Shown: positions 19,018 through 28,916, counted from the first letter of the stretch. The stretch is DNA of 64,000 nt from Malonomonas rubra (GCF_003247215.1 NZ_QKAP01000063.1:1-64000), one strand, 5' to 3'. The notes: generated from the letters alone by a model not told the origin. Translations and numbers: made by a program.

Positions 19018-20502
19018 TCAGCCGACTTCGGGGCGCAGTTGCGGGAAAAGAATCACGTCACGAATCGACGAAGAATTGGTCAATAACATCACCAGCCGGT
19101 CGATGCCGATCCCTTCACCGGCAGTCGGCGGCAAACCATATTCAAGAGCACGAATATAATCCTCGTCCATATCGTGCGCCTCTTCATCGCCGGCCGCCTT
19201 CTCTTCTAGTTGTTTAACGAAGCGTTCCTTCTGATCAATCGGGTCGTTCAACTCGGAGAAAGCATTGGCCAGTTCGCGACCGACGATAAACAACTCGAAG
19301 CGATCGACCACTTCAGGACGCTCGTCGTTCTTGCGCGACAGCGGTGAGACCTCAGTCGGGTACTCTGTGATAAAGGTCGGCTGCCACAGCTTCGGCTCGA
19401 CCACTTCATCGAAGATTTCGGTCAGCAGTTTGCCATGACCGATCTCGCCTTCAATCTCAATCCCGACCGACTTCGCGTAATTGAGCGCCTGCTGGTGATC
19501 ATCGAGCACTGCCATCTCGACCTCACCATACTTGACGATCGATTCCTTCAAGGTCAAGCGATCCCATGGCGGGGTCAGGTTAACCTCCTTATCGCCATAC
19601 GGGATCACCAGTCCGCCACAGATCTTATCAGCGACATGACAGACCAACTCTTCAGTAAAATCCATCAGGTCATGATAGGAGGCGTAAGCCCGGTAGAATT
19701 CCATCATGGTGAATTCCGGGTTGTGCTGAATCGAGATCCCCTCGTTGCGAAAGTTACGGTTGATCTCGAAAACCCGGTCAAAGCCGCCAACCACCAAGCG
19801 CTTCAGGTACAACTCTGGCGCGATGCGCAGGAAGAGGTCCATTTTCAGGGTGTTATGATGGGTGACAAACGGTTTAGCGGTGGCACCGCCGGCAACTGGA
19901 TGCATCATCGGAGTTTCGACTTCGAGATACTCGTTGTCGATCATAAACTCTCGAATCATGCTGACAATCTGGCTGCGTTTGCGGAAAGTATCGCGTACAT
20001 CGGGGTTGACGATTAGATCGAGGTAACGCTGACGATAGCGGGTTTCGACATCGGTCAGACCGTGCCATTTTTCCGGCAGCGGCAACAGCGACTTGGTCAG
20101 CAGGCGAATCTCGCCGGCGCGTAAGGAAAGCTCATCGGTCTTGGTGCGAAATGGTGCCCCTAAGACACCGACAATATCACCGATATCGTATTTTTTGAAC
20201 TGCTCGAACGCCTCGTCACCAACCTGATTTTTGGCAACATAAACCTGCAGCCGGCCGCCGCCATCCTGCAGCTGCAAAAAAGCTGCTTTACCGAAATCGC
20301 GTCGCGCCATAATCCGGCCACCGATACGGTATTCCAGCTCACAATCCTCCAGTTTATCCTTATCGTCCGCAGCGTGTGCCTCAACAACCTGAGCGGTGGT
20401 ATGGGTCACCTTGAAGTCGTTAGCGAACGGGTTTACTCCGACATCCCGGAAGTTATCTATTTTAGCACGGCGCTGCTGCAATAATTCGTTAAGTTCTTCC
20501 AT
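19018..20502 (-). CDS. lysS: Lysyl-tRNA synthetase, class II
   Basis: The enzyme charges tRNA-Lys. An N-terminal OB-fold anticodon domain (about residues 60-145) precedes the class II core: motif 2 is in [18 protein letters not shown] (about 252-269) and motif 3 in [15 protein letters not shown] near the C-terminus. At 494 residues it is full length. It begins the envelope operon lysS-lolC-lolD-bamA. About 170 bases separate it from mutM; no clear promoter was identified there. Confidence 0.96.
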   Translation of the reverse strand: MEELNELLQQRRAKIDNFRDVGVNPFANDFKVTHTTAQVVEAHAADDKDKLEDCELEYRIGGRIMARRDFGKAAFLQLQDGGGRLQVYVAKNQVGDEAFEQFKKYDIGDIVGVLGAPFRTKTDELSLRAGEIRLLTKSLLPLPEKWHGLTDVETRYRQRYLDLIVNPDVRDTFRKRSQIVSMIREFMIDNEYLEVETPMMHPVAGGATAKPFVTHHNTLKMDLFLRIAPELYLKRLVVGGFDRVFEINRNFRNEGISIQHNPEFTMMEFYRAYASYHDLMDFTEELVCHVADKICGGLVIPYGDKEVNLTPPWDRLTLKESIVKYGEVEMAVLDDHQQALNYAKSVGIEIEGEIGHGKLLTEIFDEVVEPKLWQPTFITEYPTEVSPLSRKNDERPEVVDRFELFIVGRELANAFSELNDPIDQKERFVKQLEEKAAGDEEAHDMDEDYIRALEYGLPPTAGEGIGIDRLVMLLTNSSSIRDVILFPQLRPEVG

Positions 20503-20667
20503 ATTTAGCTTTCCTTAAACGGTCTATTTTTTTGCTGCGCACCATACCCCTTGCGGACTCGTTTCGTCAAGGAGAAAGCCCTGTTTTATCAGAAGTAAAG
20601 GCTGAGCGAGAAAAGATCTGACATTAGCGGAAATCCCACTCAAAAATCCAGAAATACGCTCCGACCG

Positions 20668-21498
20668 TCATGGGAAAATCAACACCGCTGGCAGTTTCGA
20701 CAAAAAAAAAGTGGAACGCTGCCCCAGGCGGACAATTTCAATCGGCTGGGCGCATACTGGGCAGGGTTCCCCTTCCCGCCCATAAACCTGCAACTCCTGT
20801 TTGAAATATCCCGGTTTGCCATCAGTTTGGCGAAAGTCTGCGATAGTGGTTCCGCCAGCGGCTATCGACTGCACAAGAATCTCCCTGATCGCCGCCGCCA
20901 ACTTTCGGTAACGCTCCCGACTGACTTTGCCCGCCTTCGCATCGGGACGGATCCCGGCACGGAACAGCGCCTCGCTGGCATAAATATTACCAACCCCGAC
21001 CACCAGTTTTTGGTCCATGATAAACGGTTTGACAGCAATCTTCCGCTTACGGGATAAAGTCCACAGGTAATCGCCGGAAAACCGTTCCGACAGCGGCTCT
21101 GGCCCCAAATCCACCAACAACGGATGCAGGTTCGGATCGCCTGCGCACCAGATGAATGTGCCGAACCTGCGGGGGTCGTTAAAGCGCAGGCAACTGCCAT
21201 TGGTGAACAGCAGATCAACATGATCGTGCTTGTTTTCGGTTGTTTCGGCGTCAACCACCCGCAGGTTGCCCGACATTCCCAAATGGATGATCAGCGTTCC
21301 CTGGCTGCATTTCAAAAGCAGGTACTTGGCACGTCGGTCAACGGACTGGATCGACTGTCCAGGAAGGGTATCACAGAGGCTCTGCTCAAGCGGCCAGCGC
21401 AGCTTGTCCGTCCGCAAGACCAGTTCTGCGATCTGACAACCCGTAATGAGCGAAGCAATTCCGCGACGAGTGGTTTCGACTTCGGGAAGTTCAGGCAA
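20668..21498 (-). CDS. mutM: Formamidopyrimidine-DNA glycosylase with frameshifted zinc finger
   Basis: MutM removes 8-oxoguanine and formamidopyrimidines from DNA. The N-terminus MPELPEVETTRRG supplies catalytic Pro2 and Glu3, and the middle (VVGVGNIYASEALFRAGI) is the helix-two-turn-helix. The zinc finger starts CPVC but the frame then reads RSTFFLSKLPAVLIFP and stops at 20668. A run of nine A (20702-20710, T on the coding strand) lies exactly at TFF. With eight bases the protein would end TFFCRNCQRC and stop at 20679-20681, restoring the second Cys pair. So this copy is either inactivated, rescued by slippage, or misread. It is the last gene of the transporter operon. Confidence 0.9.
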   Translation of the reverse strand: MPELPEVETTRRGIASLITGCQIAELVLRTDKLRWPLEQSLCDTLPGQSIQSVDRRAKYLLLKCSQGTLIIHLGMSGNLRVVDAETTENKHDHVDLLFTNGSCLRFNDPRRFGTFIWCAGDPNLHPLLVDLGPEPLSERFSGDYLWTLSRKRKIAVKPFIMDQKLVVGVGNIYASEALFRAGIRPDAKAGKVSRERYRKLAAAIREILVQSIAAGGTTIADFRQTDGKPGYFKQELQVYGREGEPCPVCAQPIEIVRLGQRSTFFLSKLPAVLIFP

Positions 21499-21517
21499 GG
21501 AAAGGGGCTCCAGAGCT

Positions 21518-21925
21518 TCAGTAGCGAATTTTCTGTTCGACCTGATCGAAATGGGAAAACTGAATCTGCTCGGGGGGACCGGGGTAATCCTCGACAGTCA
21601 GTTTCTGGGCCGAATGGTAGCGCCAGCCGTCTGAGGTATTAATCAGCAAGGCCAGTTCGTAAAAGTGTTTCGTCTCGCCGGCAACCTCCAATTCCATAAC
21701 CAACAGGTACTCCAGCTGTTTATCATCTAGTTGCCGTTGCCGCAACGGACACCAGTTTTTCACCCGGATCGCACTTAGGTTCTGTTCGGCATAGCGGACA
21801 TAGGTCCCACGACTGGAAAACTGCTGAGTAAAAGGGGAGTCCTTGTGATACGTGGCATATACTGTAGCGAAATCTCCAGCCTCTAAAGCAGCAAAACGCT
21901 TTGCCAATAATCTTTCTGCGGTCAT
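21518..21925 (-). CDS. YchJ-like (UPF0225) NTF2-fold protein
   Basis: A 135-residue protein with TAERLLAKRFAALEAGDFATVYATYHKDSPF (read as two parts: TAERLLAKRFAALEAGDF, ATVYATYHKDSPF) and GWRYHSAQK near residue 108. This matches the NTF2-like core of YchJ proteins but lacks the cysteine-rich SEC-C zinc motifs that usually flank it. Function unknown. Its ATG overlaps the permease stop by 4 bases and mutM follows 19 bases on, so it is co-transcribed with the transporter. Confidence 0.6.
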   Translation of the reverse strand: MTAERLLAKRFAALEAGDFATVYATYHKDSPFTQQFSSRGTYVRYAEQNLSAIRVKNWCPLRQRQLDDKQLEYLLVMELEVAGETKHFYELALLINTSDGWRYHSAQKLTVEDYPGPPEQIQFSHFDQVEQKIRY

Positions 21926-22782
21926 TCTTTCAACCTTGGATCGAGGGCATCACGAATCCCCTCACCGAGCAGGTTGTAGCCAAGCACAGTGATCAGAATA
22001 GCCAGACCGGGGAACACCGACAGCCACCAGGCGCTACCGAGGGTCTGCTTGCCGGCAATCAGCATATTCCCCCAGGAAGGCGTCGGAGGCTGAACCCCGA
22101 TGCCGAGAAAAGAAAGGGCGCTTTCAGTCAGAATTGCTCCGGCTACGCCGAGAGTGGCGGAAACCAGAACCGGCGACATGGCATTCGGTAGAATGTGACG
22201 GAAAATCAGACGGAAATCGGACGAACCGAGCGCCTGCGCCGCGAGCACGAAATCGCGCTGCCGTAGGGTGAGGAATTCTGCCCGGATCAATCGGGCCACC
22301 CCCATCCAGCTGGTCAGGCCGATGACGATCATTATGTTCCAGATGGAAGGATCGAGGAACGCGATCACCGCCAGAATCAGAAAAAAAGTCGGGAAGCAAA
22401 GCATAATGTCGACAAAGCGCATAATCAGAGCATCAACCCAGCCACCATAATAACCGGCCAATGCTCCGAAAAAAATGCCGATCAGGCAGGAGATCCCAAC
22501 GGCGACAAATCCGACCAGTAGGGAGATACGCGCCCCGTAAAGCATCCTCACCAGTACGTCACGGCCCAAGTCATCAGTCCCGAGAAGATGCGCCCAGCTT
22601 GGCGGCAATAAACTTTCACCGACATTAATCACCGAAGGATCGTCGCTGACAAAGGAGGCAATAGAAGCCATCAGGAACATACAGAGGACAATCACCCCAC
22701 CTGACAAAGCCATCCGATTGTGGCGTAACCGCTGCCAGACAACGTCTCGGATAAATGCACTTCGTGTCCTGAGCATGGTCAA
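21922..22782 (-). CDS. Peptide/nickel-type ABC transporter permease (DppC/OppC family)
   Basis: A 286-residue inner-membrane permease with about six helices. The N-terminal extension leads into MALSGGVIVLCMFLMASIAS, followed by the periplasmic piece LLGTDDLGRDVLVRMLYGAR typical of DppC proteins and the ATPase-docking EAA loop RDFVLAAQALGSSDFRLIF (about 190-208). It pairs with the DppB-type permease and binding protein encoded upstream. No ATPase gene is in this operon, so ATP hydrolysis must be supplied from elsewhere. Its ATG overlaps the MshEN gene by 4 bases. Confidence 0.9.
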   Translation of the reverse strand: MTMLRTRSAFIRDVVWQRLRHNRMALSGGVIVLCMFLMASIASFVSDDPSVINVGESLLPPSWAHLLGTDDLGRDVLVRMLYGARISLLVGFVAVGISCLIGIFFGALAGYYGGWVDALIMRFVDIMLCFPTFFLILAVIAFLDPSIWNIMIVIGLTSWMGVARLIRAEFLTLRQRDFVLAAQALGSSDFRLIFRHILPNAMSPVLVSATLGVAGAILTESALSFLGIGVQPPTPSWGNMLIAGKQTLGSAWWLSVFPGLAILITVLGYNLLGEGIRDALDPRLKE

Positions 22783-23450
22783 TCGAACTTTACCCTTTCA
22801 ACATCGAGAGCACTTAATATTCCCTTCTTTTGCAGGATATCAAGCAGCTTATCGAGGCGCGGATCTCTCCCCGACAAACCACCTAGCAGCGACTCATCAA
22901 ACGCAACCGGACCCGCGCCCTCAAAATCGACTTGCCCCGCATCACCGAAATCTACCATATGCGAATCGCCGTAGCCGGTCGGCCCATTGCTTTTAGGAAG
23001 TTGTGGCACTTCGGCGGGCAGGTTGTTCTCTAGCGCCTGGCGAATTTCATCCTCCGAGGCCAACACCGGCAACACCCGACAACCGGTTGCGAACTGCAAA
23101 TCAGATATCAGCTGCTGGTTGGTCGGATCGGTCATCGCTACCCGCAAGGTCTTCTCCGGCCCGCTTTGCCGCATTTCGATCGGAACCACAAGAAGATGTT
23201 TCAGCTTTTGCGCCGGCAGTATGCTCATCACCGCCAGGGGGATTTCCAGATCATGCAGCGAAACCCGCGAAAATTTGGACTGTGATTCGAGGAATTCCAT
23301 AATGGTTTCCTCCGGCAGATAGCCAAGCTTCACCAGCGCGCTTCCGAGCCGCCCCCCCAGATTGCGCTGCATCGAAAGCGCCGAATCGAGTTGAAACTGA
23401 TCGATCAACCCTGCCTCAAATAACATTTCCCCAAGACGATTCGCTTTCAA
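22779..23450 (-). CDS. Stand-alone MshEN (GspE N-terminal) domain protein
   Basis: About 223 residues from TTG 23450, chosen because GGGGGGAG lies 4 bases upstream; GTG 23471 is possible. It reads KANRLGEMLFEAGLIDQFQL, GGRLGSALVKLGYLPEETI and later LRVAMTDPTNQQLISDLQFA, the arrangement of the GspE/PilB N-terminal domain, parts of which bind cyclic di-GMP in MshE. There is no ATPase domain. The remainder (about residues 145-223) is acidic and Gly-rich with a short C-terminal helix. It sits between the two permease genes with overlapping ends, an unexpected place. A c-di-GMP-responsive adaptor is conceivable but untested. Confidence 0.72.
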   Translation of the reverse strand: MKANRLGEMLFEAGLIDQFQLDSALSMQRNLGGRLGSALVKLGYLPEETIMEFLESQSKFSRVSLHDLEIPLAVMSILPAQKLKHLLVVPIEMRQSGPEKTLRVAMTDPTNQQLISDLQFATGCRVLPVLASEDEIRQALENNLPAEVPQLPKSNGPTGYGDSHMVDFGDAGQVDFEGAGPVAFDESLLGGLSGRDPRLDKLLDILQKKGILSALDVERVKFD

Positions 23451-23491
23451 TTTTCTCCCCCCTCTATCCACATCAATCTTTGGTTCATTAT

Positions 23492-24481
23492 TTATCCCTC
23501 TCCCTGCTGACTGTGACGAATGCGCGGGTCGGCCAGAGCGTAAGAGATATCCGCCAGCAGGTTGCCCAGCAAGGTCAACACCGCCCCCATCACCAGTATC
23601 CCCATGATCAGTGGGTAATCGCGCATCATGACGCCATCGTAAAAAAGCTTCCCCATCCCCGGAATAGCGAAAATGGTCTCAAAGATAACACTGCCACCGA
23701 TCAGTCCGGGTACCGACAGGCCGAGAATGGTAATCACCGGCAGCAGGGCGTTACGCAAGGCATGTTTATAAATCACCACCCGCTCCGACAGCCCTTTTGC
23801 CCGTGCAGTCAAAATGTAATCCTGACGCACGACTTCGAGCATATTGGACCGCATATAGCGCGAAAATCCAGCCAATCCGCCGATAGCGGAGACGAATATC
23901 GGTAGAATCAGGTGCGACAGGCGATCGAGAAGTTGCCCGCCCCAACCCAGATATTCGTAGCCGAGCGACTTGAGCCCGGAAATCGGCAGCAACCCGAGGC
24001 GTACCCCGAACCAGTCCATCAGCAGCAGTGCCAGCCAGAAGGAGGGCATGGCAAAACCGGCAAAAACAAACACCGTAGTGGTGCGATCGAAGCCGGAATT
24101 TCTCTTTACCGCAGAAATGATCCCGAGAGGCACAGAGACAGCGAGGATCAGAACAATTGACAGGATATTCAACAGGATGGTCACCGGCAGACGCTCGGTA
24201 ACCTTGTCGAACACCGGGCGCCGATCGGTCGCGAACGATTCGCCGAAATCGAGTTGTAGCAACCGCGACAGCCACTTGCCGTATTGCACATAGAGCGGCT
24301 GATCCAGACCGTACTGTACCCGCAATCTTTCCTGCAATTCGGCGCTGGCCTGCGGATTCATCTGGGTCTGCAAATCGGTCGGCTCCCCCGGAGCCAAATG
24401 GATGACGACAAACGAAATCAGGGTAATCCCGATCAACAACGGAATCAACAGCAACAGGCGTTTAACAAGGTATTGCAACAT
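23492..24481 (-). CDS. Peptide/nickel-type ABC transporter permease (DppB/OppB family)
   Basis: A 329-residue membrane protein with six helices. It starts [19 protein letters not shown], the invariant DppB N-terminal helix, followed by HLAPGEP and a periplasmic loop; the EAA motif is in [20 protein letters not shown] (about 227-246) and the C-terminus has [14 protein letters not shown]. It forms the heterodimeric channel with the DppC-type protein encoded 700 bases downstream. It starts 16 bases after the binding-protein gene. Confidence 0.93.
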   Translation of the reverse strand: MLQYLVKRLLLLIPLLIGITLISFVVIHLAPGEPTDLQTQMNPQASAELQERLRVQYGLDQPLYVQYGKWLSRLLQLDFGESFATDRRPVFDKVTERLPVTILLNILSIVLILAVSVPLGIISAVKRNSGFDRTTTVFVFAGFAMPSFWLALLLMDWFGVRLGLLPISGLKSLGYEYLGWGGQLLDRLSHLILPIFVSAIGGLAGFSRYMRSNMLEVVRQDYILTARAKGLSERVVIYKHALRNALLPVITILGLSVPGLIGGSVIFETIFAIPGMGKLFYDGVMMRDYPLIMGILVMGAVLTLLGNLLADISYALADPRIRHSQQGEG

Positions 24482-24496
24482 CGCTCTAGTCCGCTT

Positions 24497-26134
24497 TTAC
24501 CTGGAATATTTCTGTTCCGCCTTGGGAACGAACCACTCGGTGAAATTATAACGAATTCCTGCCGGTGCGGGGTCAACCCCTCGGAATCGTTTAGAGATCG
24601 CCGGCAAAGCTTCCCCGACATACAGAAACGTATAGGGTTGCTCCTCGGCAAGAACCTCCTGGAAGCGATCATAATAAGCTTTTCGCTGCTGCTGATCAAA
24701 TACCCTCCGTCCCTCCTCCAAAAGTTTATCGACCTCGGCATTTTCAAATTTGATGAAGTTCAGCTGGCGCGGCCCTGTTTTGCTTGAGTGCCAGATATTG
24801 TACTGGTCCGGTTCCGGTCCCCCTGACCAGCCAAGAATCGTCGCGTCGAAATTACCGGGGTTGATAAATTCCTTGAGGAACGTCGCCCATTCGATCACCC
24901 GCAGTTTGACCTCAACCCCGATATCCTTGAAACGACGCTGGATAATCTCACCGGTCTTAGAACGCAGATCATTGCCCTGGTTGGTGACGATGACAAATGA
25001 GAATTTCTGACCATCCTTATCCAGAATGCCATCATTGTCGCTATCAGACCAACCTGACTCGGCCAGTAATGCCCGGGCTTTCTCCGGATTGTAATCATAC
25101 CTGGGAACATTCGGGTTATAAACCCAGGTATCCGGTTTGTAGGGGCCGGTCGCCGCCACCCCATACCCGAGCAACACCCCATCGATGATTTCCTGTTTAT
25201 TGATGGCAAAAGAGAGCGCCTTCCGAACCCGCTTATCCTGAAATAGCGGGCGACGCAGATTGTAGCCAAGGTAAGTGTAGCCAAAATTCAGATAGCGGTA
25301 TTTGTTGTAGAGCCTCCGGAACGCCGCGGTATCTGTCTGGCGATCATATTGCAACGGAGACAGTCCCATAAAATCAAGACTGCCAGTCTGCAGCTCGAGA
25401 AACTGGGTGGCCGTATCGGGGATAATGCGGTAGACGACCCGCTTGATGTACGGTTGTCCCTCGAAATAATCTGGGTTCGACTCCAGAACGATCTTCTCCC
25501 CCGATTGCCACTCAACCAGTTTATAGGGTCCTGTGCCGACCGGTTTGCGGGCCAACGGGCTCTTCGTCACATCCTGTCCCTCTAAAAGGTGCTTCGGATG
25601 TACTGACATTCCCCAACTGATCAGTGCCGGGGCGTACGGCTTGTCGTAATGGACGATAAAGGTGTAGGGATCAGGCGCTTCAACACTAGTCACCTGCTTG
25701 AAAGACTCGGCATAAGCTGTTGGTGTATGGGGATCAATGTACAGCTCGTAGTTGAACTTCACGTCAGCCGAAGTAAAAGGAACCCCATCATGCCACTTAA
25801 CGTTTTTGCGCAGTTTGAAGGTGATCGTCAGGTTGTCTTCGGATATCTGCCACGATTCAGCCAGTTCTCCCTCGATGACCAGGTTCTTGTCATAGCGAAC
25901 TAGACCGTTATAGAGCAAACCATTAATATCACTCGAAGCGGAATCGGAGGCTAACACCGGCAACAAGGTGCTGGCGTCGCCGATTGATGCTTCAATAAAG
26001 GTATCTCCATACTCCGGGGTAAGCGCTTGCTCCACTCCGGGCAAACTGGTCGTTTCCGGGTTATCGCATGCAACCAAAAGAAGAAGAAGTAAAGCTCCGA
26101 GCAGTGGAAAACGCATGGCAGTCCTCTGGATCAT
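24497..26134 (-). CDS. Peptide-binding lipoprotein of ABC transporter (SBP family 5)
   Basis: A 545-residue DppA/OppA-type binding protein. The signal peptide ends LLLLLVAC, a lipobox, so the mature protein is a lipoprotein on the outer face of the inner membrane. Family landmarks are ITFKLRKNVKWHDGVPFTS (about 99-117), GTGPYKLVEWQSGEKIVLE (about 199-217) and VRKALSFAINKQEII (about 309-323). It overlaps the DUF4292 gene by 4 bases. The ligand, whether oligopeptide, murein peptide, nickel or other, cannot be told. Confidence 0.93.
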   Translation of the reverse strand: MIQRTAMRFPLLGALLLLLLVACDNPETTSLPGVEQALTPEYGDTFIEASIGDASTLLPVLASDSASSDINGLLYNGLVRYDKNLVIEGELAESWQISEDNLTITFKLRKNVKWHDGVPFTSADVKFNYELYIDPHTPTAYAESFKQVTSVEAPDPYTFIVHYDKPYAPALISWGMSVHPKHLLEGQDVTKSPLARKPVGTGPYKLVEWQSGEKIVLESNPDYFEGQPYIKRVVYRIIPDTATQFLELQTGSLDFMGLSPLQYDRQTDTAAFRRLYNKYRYLNFGYTYLGYNLRRPLFQDKRVRKALSFAINKQEIIDGVLLGYGVAATGPYKPDTWVYNPNVPRYDYNPEKARALLAESGWSDSDNDGILDKDGQKFSFVIVTNQGNDLRSKTGEIIQRRFKDIGVEVKLRVIEWATFLKEFINPGNFDATILGWSGGPEPDQYNIWHSSKTGPRQLNFIKFENAEVDKLLEEGRRVFDQQQRKAYYDRFQEVLAEEQPYTFLYVGEALPAISKRFRGVDPAPAGIRYNFTEWFVPKAEQKYSR

Positions 26135-26892
26135 CTGGGCAAGTTTTCAACCGGGATATGGGCCGGCTGCTTCAACTGAAAACGTTCGGGCGCAATCTCG
26201 ATATTGGTCCGTAACTCAGAAAATTTCAACGTCGCACGGGTCTTTTCGGTAAAAAGGTTCAGGCGCACCGTGCGCGGAAAGTGTTCTTCTTGATCAAATT
26301 TCTGATAGAGAACCTCGAGCATCAATTCGTTACCGGAGAAATAACGGCAACCGACTAACTGCAACTGATTGTCAAACAACAGTTCTTGTTGCAACTGTCG
26401 ATTTTCCAACCGCAGTAACAGCCCGTTTTCATCCGTACTCACTGTCGATTGCTGATAGTCGATCAACGGCGGATCGTAAAGCAACAGGTGAACCATACTC
26501 CTTGTCGCCAGCGGGATACGGGTAAAACGACTTATATTTTCCGCCGTCGCCGGGCCACGATAAAAATGACCAGGTACGGTAGTATTGGTGAACACCGAAA
26601 GCTCTTTGCCATTGCTGCTGAGCTGCAAAATCAACTGGCCGAAACCGGTCAGCACATCTGCCCGCAACCGATCCGGTTTTTGCACCAGCAGGAACTGCTG
26701 ACTGGAAAAATGTTTGCCATTGACCGTCAACCCCACAGTGGCGGCGCCGTCCAAGGAGAAAGCCTGCCCGGTAGTCGAGGTAAGTCGTTGCACTAATTCT
26801 TCACTGCTCGGCAGTTCGGTCCAAACCGGTTTCGGTGGTTTCGCGCAGGCAGTGAGCAACAGCAAAAAAAACAGGGGGAAAAAAAGCTTCAC
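26131..26892 (-). CDS. DUF4292 lipoprotein (LolB/LolA-like fold)
   Basis: A 253-residue lipoprotein with signal peptide and lipobox LLLTAC (Cys at 16). The mature part has short amphipathic beta-strands (FSLDGAATVGLTVNGKHFSS, FLLVQKPDRLRADVLTGFGQ) resembling the open beta-barrel of LolB/LolA-type carriers and DUF4292 proteins. It may help place lipoproteins or lipids in the outer membrane. It overlaps the TPR lipoprotein and the binding-protein gene by ATGA at each end. Confidence 0.7.
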   Translation of the reverse strand: MKLFFPLFFLLLLTACAKPPKPVWTELPSSEELVQRLTSTTGQAFSLDGAATVGLTVNGKHFSSQQFLLVQKPDRLRADVLTGFGQLILQLSSNGKELSVFTNTTVPGHFYRGPATAENISRFTRIPLATRSMVHLLLYDPPLIDYQQSTVSTDENGLLLRLENRQLQQELLFDNQLQLVGCRYFSGNELMLEVLYQKFDQEEHFPRTVRLNLFTEKTRATLKFSELRTNIEIAPERFQLKQPAHIPVENLPR

Positions 26893-28622
26893 TCTGTGTG
26901 CTCCAGCGGCAATTCATCCAGTTTTTGCTGCACGCCCACAGCCAACGAATCCAGTTCCAGCGCTTTACGGTAGGCCTCGGCCGCTCGTTCCCACAGGTTA
27001 AGTGCACGGTAAAGATCCCCCAGATGTTCCAAAATCACTGGATCCTCCGGCAACAAACTGGTCGCTTCTTCCAACTGCGAACGGCTCTCTGCATAACGGC
27101 CCATTTTAAAATAGATCCAACCAAGAGTATCGATAATATAGCCTGTCCGTTTTGTCGACAGAGCTTTTTGTACCTGATTCAAAGCGGAATCAAGCTCGGT
27201 TCCCTTCTCGGCATGATGGTAAGCGATAAAATTGAGGGCATCGGCATGCTCAGGATCAAGGCTTAAAATCTGCTCCATCAGCATGAGAGCTTCCTTGCGT
27301 CGGCCCTGCTGTTCTTCGAGAATCGCCGACTGGTAGAGAAGTTCGATATTCTCCGGGTAACGGGAAAGCCCTTCAGCAACCACCGCGGACGCTTGTTCAA
27401 GCTGCTTACCATCGCCATAAAATGAGGCCAGATAGTAATAAACCTCTGGCCGTTGAAAATTCAGCTCCCGCAGTTTTTCCAATGCGTCAATCGCCAGTTC
27501 CAATTGACCTGACTGACGGTAAATATAAGCCAATTGCAAGACCGCTTCTGCAAAGACCGGCGACGTTTTTTCGATCGGCGCCATGACCTTGATCGCATCT
27601 TGGTACTTCTGCTGTCCCAATAGAGCCAATCCGAGGTAATACCGATTGCGCCCATCATCTTCCCCAAATTGAAGTAATTGATGAAAATCGGCTTCCGCTT
27701 CCGCCCAGTCTTCCAAATCCAGATGCAACAGCCCTATCCGACTGAGCGCCTGCGTGTTTAACGGCGCAAGCTGCCTTACAGCCTGTAACTGCTCGAGCGC
27801 CTCCGCTTTGCGCCCCTGATGCAGATAAAGCAAGGCAAGCTGCTGGCGCACCGAAACTGTGCGGGGATTCTGCCGAATTCCTTCCCGGTAGAGAGCAAAT
27901 GCCTCGGGAAAAAGCTCCTGCTCCTCAAGAAGGCGTCCATACTCCAGAATCGCCTGCTGTTGGTCGGGGTGACGATCAAGTAACCTTTGGTAGGTCTGTT
28001 TCGCTTTTTCCGGTTGCCTGTTTTCCAGATAAAAGCGCGCTAGCGACAGATGCGCCAGCTTCGCCTCCGGCTGTTTCGCGACCATCGCCTCTAGCAAACT
28101 GATCGCTTCGTCATTCTCTCCCATTCGGCCAAGCGCCATTGCCAGCCGCATCCGCACCATTTCGTTTTCGGGATCAAGTGTCAACGCCTGTCGAAAATGC
28201 TCGACCGCTTCCTCATTTTGTCCCTGATAACCGAGCAGGTCACCCAACAGTTCGTGTGCCTCAAAATTATCCGGAGCCTGCTGTAATATCTCGCGCAAAA
28301 TCTCGCTCGACTCCTCGGGCAGATCCTTGTGCAACAGAGCCTTTGCCAAACTCATGTGTAAGTAAGTGCTGGCAGGATCGAAGGCTACTGCTCGGCGCAA
28401 GGCGTTGATTGCCTCATCCCAACGGTTATCGACCGCCAATAAACGGTATTGCGTATAAGCGTAAAGAGCTTTAGCTTCAGGATCGGCCAGTTCGGAGCGG
28501 TATGCTGGAGCAGATTCGACAGAAGCTTCCGGCAATTGTTTTACGGCACAACCGATCGGCAGTAGAAGAAAGACCGCGACAGGGATTAAACGAGTAAAAA
28601 ACGGAGAAATTTTCTTGATCAT
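26889..28622 (-). CDS. TPR-repeat lipoprotein
   Basis: A 577-residue protein with a signal peptide and lipobox LLLPIGC (Cys about 25). The rest is a run of about 14 tetratricopeptide repeats, recognisable by W/Y-x-G/A-x3-P spacing (for example LDPENEMVRMRLAMALGRMG and LDPEHADALNFIAYHHAEKG). It resembles periplasmic or outer-membrane TPR scaffolds related to PilW/BepA-type helpers. It heads the transporter operon and is followed by the DUF4292 lipoprotein, a pair often found together in this group, so the two may act together in envelope maintenance. Confidence 0.82.
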   Translation of the reverse strand: MIKKISPFFTRLIPVAVFLLLPIGCAVKQLPEASVESAPAYRSELADPEAKALYAYTQYRLLAVDNRWDEAINALRRAVAFDPASTYLHMSLAKALLHKDLPEESSEILREILQQAPDNFEAHELLGDLLGYQGQNEEAVEHFRQALTLDPENEMVRMRLAMALGRMGENDEAISLLEAMVAKQPEAKLAHLSLARFYLENRQPEKAKQTYQRLLDRHPDQQQAILEYGRLLEEQELFPEAFALYREGIRQNPRTVSVRQQLALLYLHQGRKAEALEQLQAVRQLAPLNTQALSRIGLLHLDLEDWAEAEADFHQLLQFGEDDGRNRYYLGLALLGQQKYQDAIKVMAPIEKTSPVFAEAVLQLAYIYRQSGQLELAIDALEKLRELNFQRPEVYYYLASFYGDGKQLEQASAVVAEGLSRYPENIELLYQSAILEEQQGRRKEALMLMEQILSLDPEHADALNFIAYHHAEKGTELDSALNQVQKALSTKRTGYIIDTLGWIYFKMGRYAESRSQLEEATSLLPEDPVILEHLGDLYRALNLWERAAEAYRKALELDSLAVGVQQKLDELPLEHTE

Positions 28623-28849
28623 TTGGTGCGAGAGTCCAATCTTTCATGACAGCCCGCAAGCTGGGCTAAATGGCTGGGTGGATTTTCCACCGCCTCTTCT
28701 GATAATTAACATACACGAACAAAATGCGTCAAACCCTTTCCCGCGCCCCCTTTCTGACTTTACAGGCGTGAAATCTCTGATAAATTTCAAAATAAGGCAA
28801 TTATAAAATCCCTGTCTTTCCGATCGGTTCTGTTAGCATTGCAAACATG

Positions 28850-28878
28850 TTGACAGAACGCAACAGACACGGGATAAC
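28850..28878 (+). promoter_or_regulatory. Sigma-70-type promoter for the SLC5/partner-switch operon
   Basis: TTGACA at 28850-28855 is a perfect -35 box and GATAAC at 28873-28878 is a fair -10 box, with a 17-base spacer. Transcription would start near 28885 and the small membrane-protein gene begins at 28917 after TGAGG. The rest of the 295-base divergent gap (28623-28849) shows no further gene or clear motif; the TPR operon promoter must also lie there. Confidence 0.6.
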
Positions 28879-28916
28879 GGTGCAGATTTTACCTGAACCA
28901 CCTGCTGAGGTTTACG

